Shown here: positions 46,569 through 55,347 of the stretch, one piece after another
Layout of the letters: each line of letters starts with the position of its first letter
How positions within the stretch are numbered: position 1 is the first letter of the stretch
From: Endothia cerciana
Taxonomy: Eukaryota; Ascomycota; Sordariomycetes; Diaporthales; Cryphonectriaceae
Length of the DNA: 64,000 bases
Assembly: GCA_026119935.1 (NCBI GenBank)
Contig: JALRMH010000020.1
Span: forward strand, 310,001 to 374,000
Direction of reading: 5' to 3'
Translations under genes and position numbers: made by a program
Notes under the pieces: generated by a model
What the model saw: the letters and a program-made list of their open reading frames with translations, nothing else
What the model was told of the DNA's origin: nothing
Databases searched by the model: none

Positions 46569-48026
46569 CTAGACGCCCCAGGGCCTACTATTCCTCGTGC
46601 CGCGGCGGGCCTTGCGGAGCAGGTTGGTCCGCATGTCGCGCGCCCAGAGCGTCTCGCTCTCGCCCTGCTGGCAGGTCGTGCCCGCTGGCAGGGCCTGCAT
46701 GGAGGTCCAGGCGCCCGAGGCGCACTGCTGGTACTTGCTGCCGACGCAGTTGAACATGCCCTCGTCGGTGCACGTGCCGGACTTGGTGGAGGCGCCGCTG
46801 CCGCTCGAGCTGGTAGAGTTTGACGAACCAGAGCCGGTGGCGGTCGGCGCTGCTGAGGACGACGAAGGCGACGAGGAGGAAGAAGGAGAGGATGTGGTGG
46901 TGGTGGTGGTGGTCGTCGTCCCCGCCGAGGGGCCGGTGGTTGTCGCCTCTGCCGGGCTCGAGCTCGAGCTCCTGGAGGCAGAGGGTGTGCCCTCGGAGGA
47001 GGAGGGAGAGCCCGTCGACTTGGAGTGGGCACCGGGGGTGACCGGGGAGACGTACACGCTGAGCGTGTCCGAGGAGCTGGCGACGCTTGTGGCCGTCGCG
47101 GGGGATCCGGTCGTGGCCTTGACGGTAGAGGTGGCGAAGGTGCCTCCCGGGGCGCCGGTGGTCGCGGAGGGGGCGGCGCCCGTCTTGGTCGTCGCGGCGG
47201 CGCCGGCCGAGCCCGTGGTGGCCGAGCCGGCGGAGCCGCCCGCCGTCGGGGTGGGCAGGGCGGCGTTGGCCTGTGTCTGGCTCAGGGGGACACAGTTGGT
47301 GCCGGCCGTGACGCTCGCGAAGCTCGCGCTGGCGCCGGTCAGGAGCTTCTCGACGCTCGGGCCGGGGGCGGGGTAGACCGGGTCGACGCCGGGGCCGATG
47401 GTGCACGAGTTGACGGAGTCGAGGTTGGCGACGAAGAGCTCCGGGTAGTCGGAAGCAGCGGCGGCGCGGCGGGCGGCCGGGGACCTCTTCCTGGCCGAGC
47501 TCCCGGCGGTGACGGTGATCGGGGCACAGTTCATGTAGTACTCTGGCTGGCCGGCCTCCTTGGAGATCCAGGTCCACGCGAAGCTGTACTGGCCCGGGTC
47601 GAGGTCCTCGGGGACGGTCCAGTTGTAGGTGGCGGCGGAGGTCCCGTCGGTGGTGGGGCAGCCGCTCTCGATGGAGAGGATGACGCGCCAGCTCGTCTGC
47701 GCGTCGGGCTGCATGTCGCCCGTCAGGGCCAGCTGGCACGAGCCGCCGCCGTGGACGGCAGAGCCGTCGAAGGAGAGGGTCTGGGTGGAGCCGGCGGCGT
47801 AGGTGTTGTCGATGTTGTCCTGGGAGTACCACGAGGCAGGGTCGCTGGTGACCTTGCACGGGTAGTTGGAGCCAGAGCTGTCCAGAGGGGAGTTGTCGAT
47901 CTTGGGGCTCGCGTACGCGCCGTACGGCACCGGGTTGGCCATGATCATGTGGCCTCGCACGCCGGTGCCGAAGAGGAGTGAGAAGAGCACGAGGAACATG
48001 GCGGGTATGTTGTCGATGAAATACAT
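46569..48026 (-). CDS. AA11-type lytic polysaccharide monooxygenase with C-terminal X278-like module
   Basis: A secreted copper enzyme, 485 aa, single exon. The signal peptide ends at residue 25 (FGTGVRG), leaving His26 as the mature N terminus, the first ligand of the histidine brace. The second ligand is H92 in GSAVHGGGSCQ. The block HMIMANPVPYGAY and the TLSFDGSAVHGGGSC stretch fit AA11, whose characterised members cleave chitin oxidatively. After the catalytic domain (to about residue 225) there is a very long Ser/Thr/Ala-rich linker. A Cys-rich C-terminal module (GTCTDEGMFNCVGSKYQQC) then matches the X278 type often attached to AA11. A second ATG at residue 10 would still give a usable signal peptide. 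The likely role is remodelling of its own or another fungus's chitin. Confidence 0.9.
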   Translation of the reverse strand: MYFIDNIPAMFLVLFSLLFGTGVRGHMIMANPVPYGAYASPKIDNSPLDSSGSNYPCKVTSDPASWYSQDNIDNTYAAGSTQTLSFDGSAVHGGGSCQLALTGDMQPDAQTSWRVILSIESGCPTTDGTSAATYNWTVPEDLDPGQYSFAWTWISKEAGQPEYYMNCAPITVTAGSSARKRSPAARRAAAASDYPELFVANLDSVNSCTIGPGVDPVYPAPGPSVEKLLTGASASFASVTAGTNCVPLSQTQANAALPTPTAGGSAGSATTGSAGAAATTKTGAAPSATTGAPGGTFATSTVKATTGSPATATSVASSSDTLSVYVSPVTPGAHSKSTGSPSSSEGTPSASRSSSSSPAEATTTGPSAGTTTTTTTTTSSPSSSSSPSSSSAAPTATGSGSSNSTSSSGSGASTKSGTCTDEGMFNCVGSKYQQCASGAWTSMQALPAGTTCQQGESETLWARDMRTNLLRKARRGTRNSRPWGV

Positions 48027-49445
48027 CCTGGGGAGGGCGTTGTTGAGATGGTAAGGAGGAGGAGGAGGAGGAGGAGGAGGAGGAGGAGGAGGAAGGAGGT
48101 AAGGTAGGAGTGCCCGACTCCCAGAAGGCGTTGCGAGTCTCGTAGGTTGTCTTGACGGTTGCTAGAACTCGCTTTTTGAGTGTGTGTGTTGATGTATCAA
48201 GCGGTGATCTGCTGGAGAGATGAAATGCAGAACACGCGAGGCCCAAGAATGCAGGGGGGGGGAAGGGATCGAAGGTGGGCTGAAGGTGTGATTAAATATG
48301 GGCAGGCTTAGACTCAACAACGAACAGAGGCCATTGGGGGTATGTAACAGTTGGGTTGAATGACACAATGAATGAATGGATGGGTGAATTGGGACAAAGC
48401 AGTGAATCACATCGGATATTTGGTTGCCGTGGCGTCATGTCATGGACAATGCGTTGTGTGCTGCGTGTGCTGCGATCCCTTCACTGGCAGCTGGGCACGA
48501 GCCTGGGCAAACCTGCGGTGACCCCCATTTGTGCCCACTAGGGCGTTGTTTGTAGTCGAGGCTGTTGGTGTAAGTTGATTGGCCCAGACGAGCCGTGCCA
48601 GGCGGCAGGGGTGGCTCAGAGTGGGCCAGGGACTTTGCTCGCTGGCAAACTCGCACCCGCAAAGCCCACAAGAGGGCCCTGCACCTCCCAGTCGATTGTA
48701 CATAGTAGGGCCCATTGGCTTCCTACCCTTTGGTTCCTGTTTCAACTAGACTGGGCCCCTGGGGCTGGATCCCTCGAAACACGAGCCACCGAGGGCACCT
48801 ACTTGTTGGTACGTCAGCCTCGAAAGAACCCCCCAGAAGCGGAGAGCTTCCGTGCCGACCTCCGCGGTGCAGGCTCAAGCAGGTAAAATAGTGCTGCAAG
48901 CCGCTGGGCATACTGCCCATACCCCGATTGGGCCCCAAGACGTGTGTTGGGTCTGTATCAACAACCTCTCCTAAGCCGTCGGGAGAGTCTGGTATGGCCC
49001 CAGTCCTGCGACACTGAAATCTCATTGTGGAGTTGAGCCTGATAAAAATACCATTTGTCCACGCTGTCCCGACCCGCCTAGGGCTACGTTTGTGAACCGG
49101 GTCGGGTCGGTTCCATCCCCCTCCACCGAGGAGGCAATGTGCGGTCGCTGGAAAATGGAATAGAAAAGCTTGCAGAGGGTAGGGAGGCAGGGCAACACCA
49201 GAAGATTGATCTGTGTCGCATCGCTACCGCTTACGAAAGGTACACCTTCGAGAACCCGAGTCGCACGGCGGGACGGACGGATGTTAGACGAGCAGCTTGC
49301 AACGAGGCAGCTGGTCCTTCATCCCTGCGGCAACAACAGATCATTCGGAGACTCTCTTTGCTACGATAAAAGATCTATGGTGACTAATAGAGATGAGGCA
49401 TTTTGGGGGGGGGGGGTGATTCTGTCCCGTCCTGGAATGCTGTTC
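48027..49445. other. Intergenic
   Basis: Promoter of the leftward AA11 gene, with an (AGG)n microsatellite near its start. A run of 12 G lies at 49405-49416. No supported gene. Confidence 0.55.
48056..48092. repeat. (AGG)n microsatellite
   Basis: About twelve GGA units just upstream of the AA11 start codon, in its 5' leader or core promoter. Read on the other strand it mimics a poly-Ser ORF. Confidence 0.9.
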
Positions 49446-50890
49446 TTATTCCGTCTCGATCTCCGCCAGGGCCTTTTCGACCTGTGCCCACAGCCCCTTC
49501 ACCCGGAAGCCGTACATACAGTAATTGCCCGCCTTGTCCTTGCCGATGATCAGCGTGCCCTCGGGGTGGCTGAAGGGGAGCTGGATCGCCTGGATGTACG
49601 ATGGGTACGGCGGCCCTGCCCTGCCCGTCCGGTGCAGCCGCGCGGGAGAGAAGTCGTGGCCATAAAAGTTGGCGATGCTCCAGTTGGACAGCGTGATCAG
49701 GTGCTCCCCGGGCTCCCCGAAGAACGGCATGACCCTTCCTGGCATCTGCCTCTGCAGTGCCCAGTACACTTCTGTCTGGGGCCTCGTTCTCTGCTCGACG
49801 AGGGCGCGGCGGATCTCCGAGGCAAGCCAGCTGGTCGGCTCGGCGAGGAGCTTCTTCGCCGGGATGAGCGAATACAGCAGGCTGAACAGGTTGGACGCAT
49901 ATGGTCTGCTGCCCGTGCCAAATTCCCCGTCGAGGACCTTGCGCGCGCTGACGGCGTTCTGAAGCAGGACCAGGGGTCAGTGATCAGTTTTCATTGTCTG
50001 GTCTGGTACTTCCCCGTCGGGGTCCCAGCTCGGGGTTAGGTCCAAGTGGGTGCTGACCTGTATAGCGATGGTCCGTTCTGAAGTAGGCTGGACGAGTTGC
50101 GATACGGTCAGGCGAGTCCACCATGCCGACAGCACGTCGCCCTCGGAAACGAAGGGTGCAGGTCCGTCGCCGGCCTCCTGTCCTGCTTTCCGTCTCAGCT
50201 CGTCCAGCGCCTAGGCGCGCAGCCTCTCGACAAACCAGCCCGGTAGGCAGACGATACGACACTCCTTAGCCCGCACGGCGAGATCAAGAGCGTTGCGGAA
50301 GCCGAAGCCGACGAGGCTCGACATCGGCATCTGCTTTTCTGCCAGCACGTGGGGCTCGGTTGGCCTTGTCCCCAGGCCGCGCATCAGGTCGAAGTCATCG
50401 TCTCCCGGGTCTCCGCCGATCAGGCGGCGGTATCTCGTCCACACGGCAAGGAGTGCCCCCCATCCCATCAGGTCCAGGGCTGTGTGGGTATAGTAGAGGA
50501 CGACGAGTGTCGCGCCCGTGAGGCACACGACGTGCAGCCCCAGCTGGCCTCTGTCCTGGTAGAGGTAGTCGTCAATAGACGAAGGTGTCCCTGGAGGCCT
50601 TACTAGCGGAGTGAACTCTTCCGGGCCACCGACCACGGCAGGTCGACTACTAGCTTTCGGCAGCTCTGATGCCAACAGATGCTCGGCTATGGTGATGTTG
50701 TGTTGATCACAAGTGTAGGATACAGCTGGCCGCTCGGGGGTGAACTCGGCTGGCAGGTGGTATTCTATCTCGCCTTCGTCCTATCCATCCCAGACAAAGC
50801 ACGGGCCTAGCCAGACCTCCGACAACCAGAAGGGCCCTGTCAATCCCATGCTCACCGGGAACGGAGGCTTCTCAGAAAAGCATAGATCTC
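49446..50890 (-). pseudogene. BAHD-like (transferase family) acyltransferase, broken by two in-frame stops
   Basis: One continuous reading frame, read leftward from about 50890, resembles fungal BAHD-type acyltransferases. Segments include GPFWLSEVWLGPCFVWDG, EIEYHLPAEFTPERPAVSY, the HTALDLMGWGAL region (HxxxD-like His and Asp), FVSEGDVLSAWWTRL, and after an intron (about 50060-49963) NAVSARKVL. The C terminus is YGFRVKGLWAQVEKALAEIE. Two TAG codons interrupt it, at 50783-50781 and at 50213-50211. Both could come from CAG by one C-to-T change, and coding similarity continues on both sides without any splice sites. A true start codon is not obvious. The intact ancestor would have acylated a small metabolite. 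The ORF 50675-50211 is only its middle third. Confidence 0.72.
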
Positions 50891-51215
50891 TCGCCTAGAT
50901 GTTTAGGGAAAGATCACGCTTGGTATGTTCTACTTATGACATCCTGGTGGAGACTCTTGTTCCATGAGACGAGCCCCAACACCCAAGGTACATAGGGGCT
51001 TGAGGACTCCTGGCGTGACCAACAGCGTGGGGAAATGGTCCCAAGAAACCTTTTTTCTCTCCGAACTCGTAGGTGGGAAATTGCAGACCTTGACAATGTA
51101 TATGATTCGGGATCCTAGTTACGACAGGAGCCTAGGGTAAAGTCGGTGATATTCTCCAGCTCGAGCTTCGCCTCAGTCCAAGTATTTCCTTTTCTCATAA
51201 ATTTTCTGCCTCTCA
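50891..51215. other. Intergenic between divergent degenerate genes
   Basis: About 325 bp between the start regions of the acyltransferase relic and the rhodopsin-domain gene, so a former shared promoter. No gene seen. Confidence 0.5.
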
Positions 51216-52633
51216 ATGAACGAGGAACCATCCAAGGTGTCAGTAGCGGAAGGCAATCGCCTTGCCGCGGAGGCCTATGCCACGCCACCGATCAATCCTG
51301 AAGGCCTGGGCCCCATCATCGTTGGGCTCATATACACACACGTTCATAATACTCTGCTCTATCGTCACGTCTTTACGCTTATGGGTACGGTTTTCTACGG
51401 AACAAAGATGGGGTTGGGATGACGTGCTTGCTGCCGGAGGCCTGGTATGTGTTTTCAGAGAACGACATGGCAGTTGGCACAAGGGCAGTCGACTGACCAC
51501 TACCTCGATTCCAGACTGCCTTCATCCCCTCCGGTGCATTTGGCATCCTGTCAACTCACTATGGACTCGGGGCGCCTGATGCCTACATCAACGACCTCCT
51601 GGAGATGCGAGCTGTCGAGTATTTCATGTACTACGAGATCCTCTACTTCGCGGCCTCCAGCGCAACCAAGATCTCAATCACACTTACGGTCTTGCGCATC
51701 TGCGACAAGCAGAAGTTGTACCGACAGATCGCTATCGGCAATGCTGTGATGATGATGGTCGCCGCCCTGGCCGCAGGCGTCTTTGTCCTCACCAACCGCC
51801 GTCCGCTCCAAGCCTGTTGGAATGCTGATTTGTGCGTTCACCGCCGCCTGCTCTCTCGTTGCATCCATCTCTCTTTCACAGTACATCGTTGATCTGACCC
51901 TTGGACCATCTGGTCGTCGCACATCGTAGGGGCACCTGTACATACGGAACTCCGGGTCTGGGTGCGCTCAGGCTCGTCAGCCTCATAGGGAGCACGTTCC
52001 AGATGCTGAGCGACCGGGTCAGCGCCCTGCTCCCTTTCTTCATCATCAAAGATCTGGCCATGCCGCAGCGGACGAAAATAGCCCTGATCTGCATCCTCGG
52101 CCTCGGTATCACGGCAAGTACCGCTGCGCTTGTGCGGATGTTGTTCTATAAGTATTGGGACAAGGCAGCTCATCCACAGGGCTACCGTTGTAGGTGAATA
52201 CTTTCCGTCGATATTGCGATACAGACCACTGAACGAACCAGACCATACCGGCGTCATCGTTATCACCTCGGAGCTGGAGGTCGGACTCGGCATGATCGCC
52301 TGCTCGCTGCCGCCGTTGCGACAGCTGATCAAGTCCTCCTACTCGGCCGGCAAGTCTCGGCTCGGGCCCACCGGCCACAGCAGCTCGGCCAATGAACTGC
52401 AGGGTTCCGCAGGAGGCTCGAAGATGTTCGGTCGCCGCGAGAGCACCGAGCTCTCGTCATTCTCTGCCCAAAATGCCGTGCTAGGCAAGAAGCAGTGGGG
52501 CCGGCTGGACGATGATAGCGTGAATGAGAACTCGGCAAATCATCAACGGCCGATTATTATTCGAGAAACCAGGATCGAGATTCAGAGCACGGTGGCGGAC
52601 CATAGACACGAGGAGTCTCCATTTGGATTTTAA
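51216..52633 (+). CDS. Rhodopsin-domain integral membrane protein (fungal Pth11-like superfamily), frame-broken in exon 1
   Basis: Fungal seven-helix membrane protein. Model: 51216-51444, 51515-51831, 51930-52189 and 52242-52633. The splice at 51831/51930 restores CWNADLGTC, the expected loop motif; the last intron (GTAGGT donor) is less certain. Recognisable pieces are RLWVRF...RWGWDDVLA, the YEILYFAASSATKISITLTV helix, LPFFIIKDLAMPQRTKIAL, and EVGLGMIACSLPPLRQLIKS, followed by a polar tail. Exon 1 needs a frame change at about 51330-51340. The N-terminal peptide (NPEGLGPIIVGLIYT) and the TM1 peptide (FIILCSIVTSLRLW) lie in different frames on either side of an ACACACAC run. Four extra bases there would explain it. 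The gene is therefore probably non-functional, or the break is a sequence error. Confidence 0.72.
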
Positions 52634-52812
52634 GAATGCCGTGACAACTCCGGCGTTGCTGGGCTGCGAAATATTGGTTCGGATTCTTGATGGATTTCTG
52701 TATGAAGATTTGAAAGGCGGAACGGCGATACATGCTAGGTTATGAAATCAAGACGTTAGATCAGTTCATATGATGATGGTCAATGCTCTCGGAGGTCTGT
52801 AACCTTTTCACG

Positions 52813-52814
52813 TA
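52813..52814. repeat. TA target-site duplication, left copy
   Basis: TA immediately outside the left inverted repeat of the Pogo-type element; its partner is at 55346-55347. Confidence 0.75.
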
Positions 52815-52851
52815 AGTCAAAGCACCCACTTCTCGCCCACCCTGGCCAGCC
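52815..52851 (+). repeat. Left terminal inverted repeat of Pogo element
   Basis: 37 bp starting AGTCAAAGCACCCACTTC and ending CACCCTGGCCAGCC. It is complementary to 55291-55345 apart from the G-run expansion in the right copy. Confidence 0.85.
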
Positions 52852-52956
52852 ACCCTATTTTCCAACCACCCTTTATTCACTTATACGTTTCTCCTTCAGT
52901 TTCTTTCCGAATAGCTTATTATTATTATTATTATTTAGCATCTTCGTCATTACCTA

Positions 52957-53925
52957 ATGAAGCCCTACGACGAAGCTGATATTTCCCAGGCCGTCAGCGC
53001 AGTCAAAAAAGGCCAATCAATCAGAAAGGCCTCCTTGACCTGGGGCATTCCGAGGAGTACTCTTCGTAGTCGTCTTTCTGGATGTCAGCCGCACAAAACC
53101 GCCCACAAATCGAACCAGAGGCTCTCGACGAGCCAAGAAGACAAACTAGCCCAATGGGTCATTACTCAAGCCGACCTAGGGCTTGAACCGAAGCACTCCG
53201 AACTGAGGATCTTTGCATCGAGGGTCCTTGCTGTGAAGGGGGACACCCACGCCCTAGGAAAGAGATGGGTTCAAGCTTTTTTACGTAGGAATCCAGTTCT
53301 TGGGACTCTGAAGCCTCGTCGGATGGGTTCAAAACAGATTACTGGGGCGACGACAGAGGTAATCCGACCTTAGTTCCGTCTGCTGGCTTTACCTGTCGTC
53401 CAGGCTATCAGACCAGCTAATCGATAGAATATAGACGAAGCCGGAATAATCGAAGGCTAAGGCGAGAACCGCCTAGTTCTGGGGTGTCGATTCATGTTTA
53501 GTCTATCGAAAGGATCCTGGTGTGCACATCTGGATGTTGTTTATCGAGGGTATATCAGCTTCGGGCGACCACCTACCCCCTCTTGTGATTTTCAAAGAGA
53601 AATCTATCCAACAGCAATGGTTTCCGACGAAATTAAAGTCTGTCGGCGGCTGGCAATTCACTATAACAACAAACGGATGGACAAATAATAATGTGGCACT
53701 CGAGTAGTTGAGAAAGATATTCATCCGAGCAACCTGACCCGACGATCCCCTCGAGACTTATTTATTGATTCTCGACAGCTATAGAAGCTATATAATAACT
53801 GAATTTATACAGGAGTGCTTCTAGAACAATATTGTATTAATTTGCCTCCTCATACATCGCATGTACTTCAACCTCTCGACTTAGAAGTATTCTTGTTGTT
53901 AAAAGCAGCTTATTAAAAAAAAAGT
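52957..53925 (+). pseudogene. Pogo-type transposase, degenerate
   Basis: The first 138 aa are open (52957-53373). An N-terminal psq-type helix-turn-helix (DEADISQAVSAVKKGQSIRK) is followed by a CENP-B/Tc5-type DNA-binding domain (LSTSQEDKLAQWV, GKRWVQAFLRRNP). Further on, in interrupted frames, the DDE-1 nuclease is recognisable: NIDEAGI at about 53430 with the first catalytic Asp, VIFKEKSIQQQWF, LLILDSYRSY with the second Asp near 53770, and a PPHTSHVLQPLDL-like stretch near 53850. Stops and at least one frameshift break the DDE domain, so no active enzyme is made. The 3' coding tail continues after the nested insertion (ORF 55062-55256, basic then acidic). Confidence 0.8.
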
Positions 53926-53939
53926 TAGTCTTTTAAGCC

Positions 53940-54765
53940 AGTAGTGTTCCAGTGGTCAGGGGTGCTGTCAGGGCTCCGTGCCATCTGCCGAGCTCTGATC
54001 AGAGACTTATAAAGCCGTAGCCACCCACCCTCCTTTCTCTACTCTAGTTTTTGGGAAATATATGTGTTCTTCTCCTCTTATATGCAGACCCCTATTGGCC
54101 CCTCTTATATAGGCTTCATTGCTTTTACTCAAAATCCGGAGAGGCACTCCGTCAGCCGAGGGCTTGGTCACATCGCAGTTTTCTAGCTACATTCTTTCTC
54201 CTCCTCTACGCCTTGGAGCTGCAGCTGACTATATAGTCGGCGATTGCAGGCCAAGAGAGCGAGCGCCCTACTCTGTGAAGCCCCCATATCCCTTGCCACG
54301 ACAGACCACACATTCTTTGTTGTTCCTGAGGGGCTTTACGGCGCCCATTTCAGTAGGGTGAGTCAACTGTATCTAAGAAACGAATATTCCTTAAGAACTA
54401 TCGTCTACCTTATCTTGATAGACTTTCTTACTAGAATATCAAGTCTGGGTAAAAAGCTTCAATCCTATAACTAATTTCCCTAGCTAAGTGTCAGGTGTGG
54501 AACCCGCACCCTGGGCTGACGACCCCGGAACGGAGGATTGGCGGTAACGCCGCGAGGCTGCGCGGCCTACGCGGTGGGGCTTGCGCCGACTCTCCGACAG
54601 GCAGATTCTATATCAACAGACCAAACGAGCAAGGAGGCAAGGAAGGAGGGAGAAAGGCAGGTTCAGGGGCCCTTGAAATCAGCTAGCTACTGCGAACACA
54701 CCGCCCGGGAGCACCTCACAACCTCTCACTTCACTTGTGATCCCACACCCTGACACTGAGCCACT
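53940..54765. mobile_element. Nested non-autonomous insertion, possibly hAT-like
   Basis: An 826-bp block sits inside the transposase coding region of the Pogo element. Its ends are imperfect inverted repeats: AGTAGTGTTCCAGTGGTCAG at the left, and CCTGACACTGAGCCACT at the right, which reads inward as AGTGGCTCAGTGTCAGG. Flanking it are TTTAAGCC (53932-53939) and TCTAAGCC (54766-54773), an 8-bp duplication with one T/C difference, the target size used by hAT elements. No transposase is visible inside. The exact boundaries could move by one to three bases. Confidence 0.55.
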
Positions 54766-55061
54766 TCTAAGCCTTTTTTTTCTCGAAAATATTTAACAAT
54801 ATACTACTCTAGACAAATCGAATTTAGACCTTAAACTATTTATAGAACTCAATTTCATATCAGAATACTTTTCAGATCAATCCATTGTTTATTCGGCGCT
54901 TAGAAAGGCTAAAGACCTAAAGGACCAGTTGGACCATTTCAAAAGCTAGGGTAGGCAGTCGTCAGGACAAGAATTCTCTTCAGAAAGATTACTAAGGAAT
55001 TTAACGAAAAAGACTTACTTCTGGCTAATGCCCTGGAGGAAATCGAGCCCTTAAGACCCAG

Positions 55062-55256
55062 GTGGAGGCAACGAAGCCTAAAAAAAGAAAGAAGGTTGAG
55101 TTGAGTCCGAATTCTAGGGTTCCTGATATTGAGGCTATTCAGAGGACACAGGAAAAGGCCAATGGGAATGCAGATAGTTCCAATGAAGAGAGCGACGTCG
55201 AGTTACCTAAGGCTGGAGAGGACTGTATTATAATTGCAGATGGGGGTGAAGAATGA
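55062..55256 (+). pseudogene. C-terminal remnant of the Pogo transposase
   Basis: A 64-aa open stretch: a basic segment (KPKKRKKVE), then an acidic tail (SSNEESDVELPKAGED), the usual composition of the end of Fot1-like transposases. It is cut off from the N-terminal part by the nested insertion and stop codons. Confidence 0.5.
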
Positions 55257-55290
55257 AGAAATGCAATATATATATATATATATTTCGTAT

Positions 55291-55345
55291 GGCTGGCCAG
55301 GGTGGGCGAAAAAGGGGGGGGGGGCGAGACGTGGGTCCTTTGACT
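55291..55345 (-). repeat. Right terminal inverted repeat of Pogo element
   Basis: Reads GGCTGGCCAGGGTGGGCG, then an A/G-run insertion, then CGAGACGTGGGTCCTTTGACT, followed by the TA target copy. Confidence 0.85.
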
Positions 55346-55347
55346 TA

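Larger units (their letters stand above)
52815..55345 (+). mobile_element. Pogo/Fot1-type DNA transposon (Tc1-mariner superfamily), decayed
   Basis: A 2531-bp element bounded by inverted repeats, 52815-52851 and 55291-55345. Both start AGTCAAAG (with CACCCAC or GACCCAC next) and end inward with CCACCCTGGCCAGCC-like sequence; the right copy carries an 11-G expansion. TA flanks both ends, as expected for this superfamily. Inside are a transposase relic and a nested insertion at about 53940-54765. The element is clearly more AT rich than its surroundings and carries many stop codons. A second partial copy of its right end lies at 17804-17891. Confidence 0.85.

Noticed and set aside
46588..48246. 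552-aa and other long ORFs overlapping the AA11 gene in other frames (also 47025-47981 on the plus strand)
   Set aside because: Frame shadows of a GC-biased, Ser/Thr-rich gene; the chosen frame has a signal peptide, His brace and Cys-rich module.
49446..52633. Secondary-metabolite gene cluster
   Set aside because: An acyltransferase relic and a membrane protein are present, but no polyketide, peptide or terpene synthase backbone gene is seen in the window.
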